Shown: positions 26,151 through 34,227 of the stretch, piece by piece
How the letters are laid out: each line of letters begins with the position of its first letter
How positions within the stretch are numbered: the first letter of the stretch is position 1
Assembly: GCF_007786235.1 (NCBI RefSeq)
Contig: NZ_VNFK01000025.1
Span: 1-56,220 of the forward strand
Source: Paenarthrobacter nitroguajacolicus
Lineage (GTDB): Bacteria; Actinomycetota; Actinomycetes; Actinomycetales; Micrococcaceae
Direction: 5' to 3'
DNA: 56,220 bases
Notes under the pieces: generated by a model
Told to the model about the DNA's origin: nothing
The model's database searches: none
Seen by the model: the letters and a program-made list of their open reading frames with translations, nothing else
Position numbers and translations under genes: made by a program

Positions 26151-27533
26151 TCAGGCGACGGCGGACAGGCCGGACTTAGGCGCCTGACGGTGCGTGGCCA
26201 GGACGCTGGCGGCTTCCTGGGCTGCTGAGAAGCCGGTAGTGATGGAGCTTTCGGTGTAGAGCGTGCCCAGGTAGTCGCCCGCCAGGAAGACACGGTTGGT
26301 GCCGCGCATGAGCGTGGACTGGAGCTTGGCCCTGCCCGGGAAGCAGTACGGGGAAGCGACCTTCCAGCGGTCGGTCTGGGCTTCCACCACACTGTCCGCA
26401 AAACCATGTCCGAGCACCTGGTCCAGGTCGGCGAGATGGGTCTGGATGACTTCCTCATCGCTCTTGTCCAGCAGTGCCTTGCCTAGGCTGGCCGGGGAGA
26501 ACGTCATGAAGCTGCCGCCGGGCTTGCGGACGGATTCGGTGCCGCGCACAATGCTCGCCTGGTTCAACGCGATGGCGAAGGAACGCTTGGGGGCTGCGAT
26601 GGCGTAGATGTCATCCCAGGGACGTGCAGAGGTTTCGTTGGTCAGGAAGGCTGTACTGACGTGCGGGCCATATTTGATCTGGCTGAGCGCGCCGCGGAGT
26701 TCCTCGGGAAGATCCACGCCCACCTTGTGGGAAACATCCGCGGTAGTGGCGAGCACCACCGTACGGGCTTCCACTTCCAGCTCCTTGCCGCCCTGGGTGT
26801 AACGGACCAACACCGAGTCCTTCTTGTGCACCACTTCGTTGACGGTGGCGCCAAGTTGGACCCGCTCACCCAACGAAACCGCAATGGACTCCGTCAGGGT
26901 GGACGGTCCACCAACGATGCCTTGGCTCAAGCCCTGACCGATCCCCAGCACCAAGCTGAAGTAGCCGATGCCGGCCCCGGCCGAGATCTCATCCATGTCC
27001 CCCGCCGAACGGGTTACCGTCGTCTTGAAGAGGGCGGCCGCGTCTTCGGAAAGGTCACCAATGAAATCCTGAAACGACTTGCTGTTCTCGAAATCGTAGA
27101 TGCGCTGCTGACGCATGGCGCCTGATTCGCCTGCACGCTTGCGAACGACGCCGGTGTATTTGGCCACTCCGCTGACAACCTTGATTCCCGCTTTCAAGGT
27201 GTCAATCCGCGAGGACAAGGACATCGGAATACGGAAGGGGTAAGTGGCGATGTGTCCCTCGCGAATGAACTTCCCGTTCATGGACAGTGCCTGCAGCGAT
27301 CCCGGAATCTGGACCGCGCTAACACCCACCTCACTCAGCAAAGAGTCCGTGGAGGAACCGGCACCCGCGAAGACGTGTCCGCCCCAGTTCAACCAGTAGT
27401 TGCCGCGCCGTTCCGAACGGATTCGCCCACCCACACGGTGTTCGGATTCGAGCACCAGAGTGTCCCAATGCCGCAAGCGCCATGCTGCTGAGAGTCCTGC
27501 GAGGCCACCGCCGACAATTACTACGTCTTTCAT
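26151..27533 (-). CDS. Flavin amine oxidase/protoporphyrinogen-oxidase-like FAD enzyme 2
   Basis: A 460-residue FAD oxidoreductase. N-terminal dinucleotide motif IVGGGLAGLSAAWRLRHWDT, then ESEHRVGGRIRSERRG, and the C-terminal FAD-binding RVFLAGDYLGTLYTESSITT. The overall pattern is like HemG/protoporphyrinogen-oxidase relatives of the amine oxidase superfamily. It is the first gene behind copy 2 of the shared promoter and leads the operon FAD oxidase-DapA-AGCS-ALDH-80 aa. It is clearly different from amine oxidase 1 (16568) outside the FAD motifs, so the two probably act on different substrates or steps. Confidence 0.85.
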   Translation of the reverse strand: MKDVVIVGGGLAGLSAAWRLRHWDTLVLESEHRVGGRIRSERRGNYWLNWGGHVFAGAGSSTDSLLSEVGVSAVQIPGSLQALSMNGKFIREGHIATYPFRIPMSLSSRIDTLKAGIKVVSGVAKYTGVVRKRAGESGAMRQQRIYDFENSKSFQDFIGDLSEDAAALFKTTVTRSAGDMDEISAGAGIGYFSLVLGIGQGLSQGIVGGPSTLTESIAVSLGERVQLGATVNEVVHKKDSVLVRYTQGGKELEVEARTVVLATTADVSHKVGVDLPEELRGALSQIKYGPHVSTAFLTNETSARPWDDIYAIAAPKRSFAIALNQASIVRGTESVRKPGGSFMTFSPASLGKALLDKSDEEVIQTHLADLDQVLGHGFADSVVEAQTDRWKVASPYCFPGRAKLQSTLMRGTNRVFLAGDYLGTLYTESSITTGFSAAQEAASVLATHRQAPKSGLSAVA

Positions 27534-27667
27534 GGGATTGAACTTTCTTCTTCGAGGATCGCGGTACGCGGACCCGCATGCTGTCTTCGTCGGCAGCTGG
27601 AGAACGCTTATGTCACGTCTGTTTTATGAGGTGCACCCCAGGGGCTTGTGTGCCTGGTCACAACTAA

Positions 27668-27699
27668 AAGATACATCATTGTATGATTAATGCAATAGG
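27668..27699 (-). promoter_or_regulatory. Promoter with internal operator, copy 2 of the shared 29-nt block
   Basis: Minus strand: -35 TTGCAT (27695-27690), 16-nt spacer, -10 TATCTT (27673-27668). The spacer holds ATCATACAATGAT (27687-27675). Bases 27671-27699 equal the reverse complement of 17918-17946 except one position. It faces the FAD oxidase 2 operon. The conserved operator half-sites are ATCAT and ATGAT separated by 3 bases. Confidence 0.8.
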
Positions 27700-27709
27700 T
27701 CTTTTGGGT

Positions 27710-27746
27710 AAAAAAATCCCGTCCGGCAGAATCTGCCGGACGGGAT
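27710..27746 (-). terminator. Rho-independent terminator of the GntR-Cache operon
   Basis: Minus strand: 15-bp perfect stem (arms 27732-27746 and 27716-27730, one central base) followed by seven T residues. It ends the Cache gene and insulates the promoter at 27668-27699. Confidence 0.92.
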
Positions 27747-27762
27747 GCATGTCGTGACGAGG

Positions 27763-28494
27763 TTAGGCCCTCAACGTGACCAGCCTCCAAGGTAACCGTG
27801 CGGGACTCATCGAGGAGACATCGACGGAACGGTCCACCTGCTTGAGGTCCTCCTCCACAAAGAGGGTGCCCGATGCTATGCGGGCGTTATTCGACGCGAT
27901 GACCCGGCCCGTAGGGCCAAGCAGGACCACGGTAGGATCCTGGAGTTGCAAGGCCCGAAGGAACACGCCCTCGAGCTTCGCGAGCGTCAGATCACACCCA
28001 AGGACGTGGGTTCCTTGCGGTGTAGGAGCAGGAACACACAGCGTGATGATATTGACGTTAATGCCGCCAATGTCCACGTAAGGTCCCACGGCAACAGGAC
28101 TTCCCTTGGCAGAAGTCGTCGCAAACCATTCGCGGGTTGTGTAGTCGTAGTAATTCAGGGATTCGGGGTTGAGGTCGTGCGTGACCCAGCGCGGCTCTCC
28201 CCCAGTCTGCGCACCCCTCCACCATTCCAGCCACAGAGGTGCTTCGGGAAGACTGCCGGGTGCGTAGGCTATGCCTGCCCCGACAATCAGTGCCGAGTGC
28301 CGATTGATGAAGGTGGCCAAGTCCCTCTTCAGGAAAGCGTAGGCACTTCGCCGGGGCGCATCCTGGGCCTGCGTCGCCACGGCTGAAACAGTGGCCGCGA
28401 TCTTCTCCAGATCGTCAAAAACACCGCCGACATTAGAGGAGATGGCTTCGGCTGTTCGCTCGAGAGCCCTATCTGTTGCTGCCACGTCACGCAT
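27763..28494 (-). CDS. Soluble Cache-domain sensor protein coupled to a GntR regulator
   Basis: A 243-residue protein with a Cache-like ligand-binding fold and, unusually, no signal peptide or membrane helix. After an N-terminal helix (about 1-45) comes the sensor part, with WLEWWRG (88-94) and YDYTTREWF (116-124), then GPYVDIGG (138-144). The Y-x4-R-x-W-F spacing followed by PY-x-D resembles the amino-acid/amine-binding motif of dCache_1 chemoreceptors. Its ATG lies 8 bp inside the end of the GntR gene, so the two are translationally coupled. It may sense the pathway substrate and act with the regulator (inference). Confidence 0.75.
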   Translation of the reverse strand: MRDVAATDRALERTAEAISSNVGGVFDDLEKIAATVSAVATQAQDAPRRSAYAFLKRDLATFINRHSALIVGAGIAYAPGSLPEAPLWLEWWRGAQTGGEPRWVTHDLNPESLNYYDYTTREWFATTSAKGSPVAVGPYVDIGGINVNIITLCVPAPTPQGTHVLGCDLTLAKLEGVFLRALQLQDPTVVLLGPTGRVIASNNARIASGTLFVEEDLKQVDRSVDVSSMSPARLPWRLVTLRA

Positions 28495-29263
28495 TTTCGT
28501 CGGACTCCATCGTCAATCTGAGGTGCTGTGCTATCAGGTACTCGGTCTCGGTACGGGAATGCAGCTCAGCTGCGGCCGAGGCGGCATCGGCGTCACGGGC
28601 CCGGATTGCCTCGAGAATAGCCGTGTGCTGCCCCTCGAGAACATCTTGGCTGTCGGCCTGCGCCGGATGGCTCCACCAGAGCGTCATCAACTCGGCTTCA
28701 AGCTGCAAGGAGGCCGACGTAAGACGGCTCGACTGCGCGGCAACACTCACCGCAACATGAAAGCGGCTATCTACCCGTCTCCTGGCGCGCTCATCTTTCG
28801 TGTCCCGATGCCGTTGAACCAGGTCTTCGAGGTGGGCAACGTTCTGGGCGTCCGCTCGACCAGCCGCCAGCCGGGCGGACATGGAGGAGATTGCAGCACC
28901 CAGGTCACCCAAGTCACGCAGTGATTCCGTGCTGGCATCCCGCAATTTCCGCTGGAGCTGGGAGTCCGTCAGATCGATCTGGCCTCTAATGACACTGCCA
29001 CCGCTCCGGCCCCTGCTGGTTTCGATCAGGCCTTTTGTGCGCAATGCAGCGAGGGATTGGCGGAGGGTGATGGGAGAAATGCCCAGCTCTGCCGCGAGGA
29101 CCGATTCAGTGGGGAGCCTGTCACCTTCCGTCAGAATGCCCATCAGGATGGCCGTTTCGATCTGGTAGGAGACCTGGTCCGCCCGGCCCAGGCCTTCGGG
29201 CTCACTCCCCCGCAACAAGAGCAGAAGATCCAAGGCGCGGGTTGAGAGTGCCGTACTCTCCAT
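28487..29263 (-). CDS. GntR-family regulator (FadR/FCD subfamily)
   Basis: A 258-residue regulator. GntR winged helix about 45-100: GDRLPTESVLAAELGISPIT, LRQSLAALRTKGLIE and a SGGSVIRG wing. The C-terminal FCD-type helical domain binds small carboxylates or amines. I chose the ATG at 29263 because AGGAGG lies six bases upstream; a GTG at 29296 is possible but lacks such a site. It is coupled to the Cache gene and is the candidate repressor of the two ATCAT-N3-ATGAT promoters. Confidence 0.85.
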   Translation of the reverse strand: MESTALSTRALDLLLLLRGSEPEGLGRADQVSYQIETAILMGILTEGDRLPTESVLAAELGISPITLRQSLAALRTKGLIETSRGRSGGSVIRGQIDLTDSQLQRKLRDASTESLRDLGDLGAAISSMSARLAAGRADAQNVAHLEDLVQRHRDTKDERARRRVDSRFHVAVSVAAQSSRLTSASLQLEAELMTLWWSHPAQADSQDVLEGQHTAILEAIRARDADAASAAAELHSRTETEYLIAQHLRLTMESDENA

Positions 29264-29470
29264 GGCAAACCCTCCTGTGATCAGTCCTGCGCGCACGAAG
29301 GACCTCCATACGCTATTTCCTTGAATCTTTACATATTTAGGAGGCGTTGGTAACAGGTATCGCGGCGCGCCCCAGCACGCACTGCCAAAAAATTCGTCCG
29401 TGGAGAGGACTTCATAACGCTGGGCATGAAGCGGACCATGGGTTGTGTACGCCGTCGTCAGGAGCTCCCA

Positions 29471-30808
29471 GTGTCAACCATGGATAATCCAGCGGCCCAT
29501 CACATTGATGTCTCGCCCGCAAGCAAGCAACGCTTCATGGTCAGAATGGTCACCGTCCTTATCGGAGGCATGGTCTTGGACGGCTACGTCCTCGGCATCA
29601 TTGGACCGGTGTCCGGGCGGATGGCCGATGACCTCCAGCTCGATGCGTTCTGGCAGGGGCTGATAGCTGCGGCAGCGCTGATCGGCATCCTGATCGGTTC
29701 TCCGCTCGGTGGCTTTGCCTCCGACAAGTGGGGCCGAAAGCCCATCTTCATGTTCGATATCGGGCTGTTCGCGATCGCCTCGGGAATGCAGTTCTTCGTC
29801 GACTCCGCCGCGCTGCTCATCGTGGTGCGATTATTGATGGGCATCGCCATTGGCACAGAGTACGCGGTCGGGTGGCCGATGATGGCGGAATTCTCGCCCA
29901 CCCACCTACGGGGCAGGCTGATGGCCGCCATGGGCATCGCATGGTACGCCGGATTCATGATCGCGTTCCTGATCGGGCACCTCCTCAATGAGTACACAGA
30001 CCTGAGCTGGCACTTCATTCTTGGCACCAGCACCTTCATCGCGATCGCCATCTTCCTGGGCCGCCTTGGAATGCCGGAATCTCCCCGCTGGTTGTGGAGC
30101 GTCGGCCGCGCGGACGAGGCCCGCGCACTTGCCGCAAAGTACCTGCCGGACGATGCCCTTGACGACGTCCAGCATGAGGTCGTTCGCAAAGGCAGATTCG
30201 GGATGCTGTTCTCCAAGCAGTACTGGCGCTCTACCCTTTTCATTTCGGGTTTTTGGTTCTGCGCCGTGACACCCTACTTCGCTATCGCCACCTTCGCGGA
30301 CAGCGTCCTGGAACAGTACGGCCTGGCCGGCGGTCTAGCTGGCGGCGTCGGGCTCTCCGCGATCGCCCTCGCCGGAGTCATCGTCACCTTCCTGCTCATC
30401 GAAAAAGTAGGCCGCCGCACGCTGACCGTCCCTCCCCAATGGCTCTGCACTGCAGTCCTCGCAATCATTGGGCTTTGGGCTGGCGCCCCCGCTATCGCCG
30501 TGCTCATCCTGTTCCTGGTCTTCTCCTTTTTCAACGCCGGATACAACACGCTGACGAACGTCTACCCAGGCGAAGTCCTCCCGACAGAAATCCGGGGAAT
30601 CGGAACCGGGTTCGCGGCTGCCGTCAGTCGCGTTGGCGCAGGCATCGGGATCTTCCTCCTGCCCATGTCCATGGAATCACTGGGGGCAGGACCCACCATG
30701 CTGATCGCCTCCGCCGTCGCCCTTGCAGGCGCTGCACTCTCCCAATGGCTCGCCCCCGAAACCAAGGGAAAAACACTCACCGAAGCAGCCGCCGGGTACG
30801 CCCACTAA
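29471..30808 (+). CDS. MFS transporter, metabolite:proton symporter-like
   Basis: A 445-residue major facilitator with 12 predicted helices. MFS motif A appears as GFASDKWGRKPIF after helix 2 and as a degenerate EKVGRR copy in the C-half; PESPRW (about residue 195) and PTEIRGIGTG are typical of the sugar/aromatic-acid/metabolite:H+ branch. I chose GTG at 29471, six bases after AGGAG; an ATG at 29426 has no ribosome site. It is divergent from the GntR regulator, so probably under its control and part of the amine regulon. Confidence 0.82.
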   Translation: MSTMDNPAAHHIDVSPASKQRFMVRMVTVLIGGMVLDGYVLGIIGPVSGRMADDLQLDAFWQGLIAAAALIGILIGSPLGGFASDKWGRKPIFMFDIGLFAIASGMQFFVDSAALLIVVRLLMGIAIGTEYAVGWPMMAEFSPTHLRGRLMAAMGIAWYAGFMIAFLIGHLLNEYTDLSWHFILGTSTFIAIAIFLGRLGMPESPRWLWSVGRADEARALAAKYLPDDALDDVQHEVVRKGRFGMLFSKQYWRSTLFISGFWFCAVTPYFAIATFADSVLEQYGLAGGLAGGVGLSAIALAGVIVTFLLIEKVGRRTLTVPPQWLCTAVLAIIGLWAGAPAIAVLILFLVFSFFNAGYNTLTNVYPGEVLPTEIRGIGTGFAAAVSRVGAGIGIFLLPMSMESLGAGPTMLIASAVALAGAALSQWLAPETKGKTLTEAAAGYAH

Positions 30809-30870
30809 GTCTCGGAATCCGAGAGCGCGGACACACAATTCACTCACGAGGGAAGTCCGCCCCAGAGACC

Positions 30871-31119
30871 CTAGTGATCGTTAAGAGGACTCAAGGATGC
30901 CCGGTAATGAAAGCCGGTCTGCTCCTCCTGAGCCCACGCTTCATAGAACTCCGCCTTCTCGTAAATTCTTCGCTTGTCAGCCGGCGCAACGAGCCAGAGG
31001 ATGGCTCCGTCATCGGTGACAGCATCCACGTGGCCAGAGCATACCGGCCGCCCTTGTTGACGTAGTTCGATGCGAGCCCCCACCAAAGTGGTCCAGTCGC
31101 TGATACGCCTAAGTTCCAT
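30871..31119 (-). CDS. Unrecognised 82-aa protein, paralogue B
   Basis: Close paralogue of the 80-aa protein at 21837-22079 (49 of 73 aligned residues identical). Shared blocks: RRISDWT, ELRQQG, VDAVTDDG, ILWL, EKAEFYE, TGFHY and Cys27. GAGGGG precedes the ATG. It starts 26 bp after the stop of the last SDR gene, making it the final gene of the hydroxyproline-type operon. Predicted small beta-barrel, cytoplasmic; function unknown. Its position in two otherwise unrelated catabolic operons argues for a real accessory role. Confidence 0.8.
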   Translation of the reverse strand: MELRRISDWTTLVGARIELRQQGRPVCSGHVDAVTDDGAILWLVAPADKRRIYEKAEFYEAWAQEEQTGFHYRASLSPLNDH

Positions 31120-31145
31120 GGGTGCCCCTCACGAGTTCATAGGTA

Positions 31146-31895
31146 CTAGCGGACGTAGTCCGCTCCGGTGATATCTATCGTGGCGCCGGTGGCGTGGCGG
31201 GAACGGCCCGATGCCAGAAAAGTGATCACCTCGGCCACGTCCTGCGGCGGTGTGACTTCCCCTAGCGGCAGTCCTGCGAGCACTGAAGGATCTTCGGCGA
31301 GGTCCCCCGCGATGTCCGTGGCCACCCACCCCGGTGCGATGGCGTAGGCCAGGATGTTCTCTTTGCCGAAGCCGCGGGCAATGCCCTTGGTCAGCGCAAG
31401 CAGGCCGCCCTTCGCCGCACCGTAGGCGAGGTGATCGGCGTCGTCCCCTCGGTGCGCCGAGCGGCTGGTGACATTGACGATGATGCCGCCGCCCCGCCGT
31501 CGGAACCCCAAGATTGCCTCCCGGCAGAGGTCAGCCGGCGCCAGCAAGTTAAGTTCGTAGTTCGCCTCCCAGCCCAGTTGCCACGCGTCCGAGTCGTCAA
31601 TGTCCGATGCCAGCCAGGCGCCGGCGTTGTTGACGAGAACGTCGATGCCGGAACGCCAGTCAGCGGCTTCCGCCCAGATTCTGGCACGCTCGGCAGGGTC
31701 AAGCAGGTTGCCCTGAACGAGGTTGACGCGTTGGCCGAGTCGGTCGGCGGTTGCCTGCGCGGAGTCTTTGTTGTTGGCGTAGTGCAGGACAACGTGGGCT
31801 CCTTCACGATGCATCGTCTCAACGGTTGCCCGGCCGATTCCGCGGGAACCGCCGGTGACTAAAACTGTCTTGCCCTCCAGCATTCCGGCGCTCAT
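31146..31895 (-). CDS. Short-chain dehydrogenase/reductase, hydroxyproline operon (second)
   Basis: A 249-residue SDR: TGGSRGIGRA near residue 15, NNAGAW about 93, Ser in VTSRSAHRG and YGAAKGG (Tyr-Lys pair). I chose the ATG at 31895, which overlaps the previous gene's stop (ATGA); an upstream frame extension would overlap the previous SDR gene more. Standard hydroxyproline pathways do not need an SDR, so its substrate is unknown. Confidence 0.85.
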   Translation of the reverse strand: MSAGMLEGKTVLVTGGSRGIGRATVETMHREGAHVVLHYANNKDSAQATADRLGQRVNLVQGNLLDPAERARIWAEAADWRSGIDVLVNNAGAWLASDIDDSDAWQLGWEANYELNLLAPADLCREAILGFRRRGGGIIVNVTSRSAHRGDDADHLAYGAAKGGLLALTKGIARGFGKENILAYAIAPGWVATDIAGDLAEDPSVLAGLPLGEVTPPQDVAEVITFLASGRSRHATGATIDITGADYVR

Positions 31896-32665
31896 GCCAC
31901 TGCCTGGGCGCCAGTAATCTCGACAACGGATCCGCAAATGTACGGCGCCTCATCGGAAGCCAGGAATGCAACGAGCGCAGCGATCTCCTCGGGCTTGCCG
32001 ATGCGCCCGAACGGAACCAGCGCGTCCAGGTCAGCCACGGTCCGCCCGTTCCGGGCGAGTCCTGCTTCCAGCATTGGCGTGTGGACTTCGCCGGGTGCCA
32101 CGGCATTGACGCGGACCCTGTGTGGCGCGTAGTCCCGTGCCAGGTTCTGCGTAAACGAGACCACAGCGGCCTTGGACACGTTGTACGCGATATGACCTGG
32201 TGCCGGGTACATGCCCCATTGCGAAGCGGTGTTCACGATCGCGCCGCCGCCTGCCTCGATCATGTGCGGCAGGACAGCTCGGCACAGGTGGAACAACGAG
32301 TCCACGTTCACCGCGAAGGACAAGTCCCAATCATCTTGACTGAGCGACAACAGGTCTCCACGGCGATTGATGCCCGCATTGTTGACCAGCACGTCCAGGC
32401 GGCCGTAAGTCGCTATGACGCGTTCCACGGCGGCTTCGGCCGCTGCAGAGTCGAGGAGGTCAAACACCAATGCTTCTGCGCTGAAACCCTCGGCGATCAG
32501 GTGCGCAGCAACCTGTTTCGCCGCCGTTTCATTGGCATCTGCCACAAAAACGTGCGCACCCTCTGCGGCCAATCGTCTGCTGATCGCCGAACCGATACCT
32601 CCAGCTGCTCCAGTGACCAGCGCAGACTTGCCTTCGAAGCGTCGGGTAAGTCCCGTCGTCGCCAT
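31892..32665 (-). CDS. Short-chain dehydrogenase/reductase, hydroxyproline operon (first)
   Basis: A 257-residue classical SDR: TGAAGGIGSAI (about 16-26), NNAGINRRGD, Ser in VNTASQWGMY and YNVSKAA (catalytic Tyr-Lys). GGGAGG precedes the ATG at 32665. The start lies 4 bp after the ALDH stop. The Asp-containing end of strand 2 (VADAN) suggests NAD preference. It might interconvert hydroxy and oxo forms of a pyrrolidine or an open-chain intermediate (inference). Confidence 0.87.
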   Translation of the reverse strand: MATTGLTRRFEGKSALVTGAAGGIGSAISRRLAAEGAHVFVADANETAAKQVAAHLIAEGFSAEALVFDLLDSAAAEAAVERVIATYGRLDVLVNNAGINRRGDLLSLSQDDWDLSFAVNVDSLFHLCRAVLPHMIEAGGGAIVNTASQWGMYPAPGHIAYNVSKAAVVSFTQNLARDYAPHRVRVNAVAPGEVHTPMLEAGLARNGRTVADLDALVPFGRIGKPEEIAALVAFLASDEAPYICGSVVEITGAQAVA

Positions 32666-32669
32666 GTAG

Positions 32670-34154
32670 CTATGCCTCCCGTGAAAAAATAGTGCGGTGC
32701 CACGGCTTGGCGGCAACACCGGTGAGATCAAACATGACGTGCTTGACCACGGTGTACTCGTCGAAGGAGTAGGTGGACATGTCCTTGCCGAAGCCGGACT
32801 CCTTGAAACCACCGTGGGGCATTTCGCTGATGATCGGGATGTGGTCGTTGACCCAGACGCAGCCGGAGCGAATTTCACGGGTGGCGCGGAGGGCGCGGTA
32901 CACGTCCTTGGTCCATGCGGACGCAGCGAGGCCGTACGGGGTGTCGTTGGCCAGTTCGATCGCTTCGTCGTCGGTGTCGAAAGGGGTGACGGCGAGTACC
33001 GGGCCGAAGACTTCGTCGCGGAAGATTTCGCTGTCCGGGGTTGCGTCGGCCACCAAGGTGGGGCGGTAGTAGGAGCCGGCGGCAAGATCGCCGTCTTCAC
33101 TGGAAGGTATGCCGCCGCCGATGACACGGGCGTAGCCGCGGGCCCGTTCCACCATCTCCGCCACCTTGTCCCTGTGGGTTTCGGAGACGAGGGGCCCCAG
33201 ATCCGTGGTGGGATCGTCGGTGGGGCCAAGCTTTACCTGGGCGTAGAGGTCCGCGACGTCGGTGATGAACTTCTCGTACAGCGAGCGGTGCACGATCGCG
33301 CGGGTCGCGGCGGTGCAGTCCTGTCCTGTGTTGATCAGCGAACCGGCGACGGCGCCGTGAATCGCGGCTTGCAGGTCGGCATCGTCGAACACCACGAACG
33401 GTGCCTTGCCGCCGAGTTTCAAGTGGACGCGCTTGGCAGTGGTGGCGGCGGCGTCGAGGACCGTGCGGCCCACACCGGTGGAACCGGTGAAGGAAAGCAT
33501 GTCCACGTCAGGGTGGCGGAGCAGTTCGGCGCCCACGGTGGAACCACGGCCGGTAATGACGTTCACGACGCCGGCCGGCAGTCCCGCTTCGGTCGCCACC
33601 TCGGCGAATAGCAGCGACGTCAACGGCGTGATCTCCGCCGGTTTGAGGACGATCGTGTTGCCGGCAGCGATGGCGGGCAGGATTTTCCAGGCAGCCATCT
33701 GGAGCGGGTAGTTCCACGGTGAGATGGAGCCGATGACGCCTATTGCTTCGCGGCGGATGGATGAGGTGTGGTCTGCCGAGTACTCCCCCGTTGCCTTGCC
33801 TTCAAGGTTCCGGGCGGCGCCGGCGAAGAACGCGATGTTGTCGATAGTGCCGGGAACGTCGAATTCGCGGGTCAGACGGATGGGTTTGCCTGCCTGGCGG
33901 GATTCGAGCTGCGCGAATTGCTCGGCGCGCTCTTCCATGAGCGCGGCGAACTTGGTCAGCACTGCGGAGCGCTCGGCCGGAGTGGCCCGGGACCACGCCG
34001 GGAACGCTTCGCGGGCGGCCTGGACGGCCAGCTTGACGTCGTCGCTGCCTGCCAGGGTGATGGTGTCCACCATGGTCCCGTTGGATGGATCGATGACATC
34101 AACTGTTTCACCGGTGCTGCCTTCGATGAGCTTGCCGTTAATGAACTGGCTCAC
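32670..34154 (-). CDS. Aldehyde dehydrogenase, likely 2-oxoglutarate-semialdehyde step; atypical LKLGG motif
   Basis: A 494-residue ALDH. Normal features: SISPWNYPLQMAAWKILPAI, nucleophile Cys in TGQDCTAATR, DEVFGPVLAV and SGCVWVNDHI. The general-base motif normally LELGG reads LKLGG: residue 246 is AAA (33417-33419), Lys instead of Glu. The start is uncertain: I chose GTG at 34154 (VSQFINGKL), where ALDH similarity begins; AGGAG lies only 2 bases upstream, and a TTG at 34205 is the alternative. In a hydroxyproline operon the expected job is oxidation of 2-oxoglutarate semialdehyde to 2-oxoglutarate. Confidence 0.8.
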   Translation of the reverse strand: MSQFINGKLIEGSTGETVDVIDPSNGTMVDTITLAGSDDVKLAVQAAREAFPAWSRATPAERSAVLTKFAALMEERAEQFAQLESRQAGKPIRLTREFDVPGTIDNIAFFAGAARNLEGKATGEYSADHTSSIRREAIGVIGSISPWNYPLQMAAWKILPAIAAGNTIVLKPAEITPLTSLLFAEVATEAGLPAGVVNVITGRGSTVGAELLRHPDVDMLSFTGSTGVGRTVLDAAATTAKRVHLKLGGKAPFVVFDDADLQAAIHGAVAGSLINTGQDCTAATRAIVHRSLYEKFITDVADLYAQVKLGPTDDPTTDLGPLVSETHRDKVAEMVERARGYARVIGGGIPSSEDGDLAAGSYYRPTLVADATPDSEIFRDEVFGPVLAVTPFDTDDEAIELANDTPYGLAASAWTKDVYRALRATREIRSGCVWVNDHIPIISEMPHGGFKESGFGKDMSTYSFDEYTVVKHVMFDLTGVAAKPWHRTIFSREA

Positions 34155-34227
34155 AACTCCTGCTTTCTGTGGTTTTTGGGTGCGCGAGATGGCAGATAAT
34201 GGCAATGCCGTCGCGCGGAGAGGTAGG

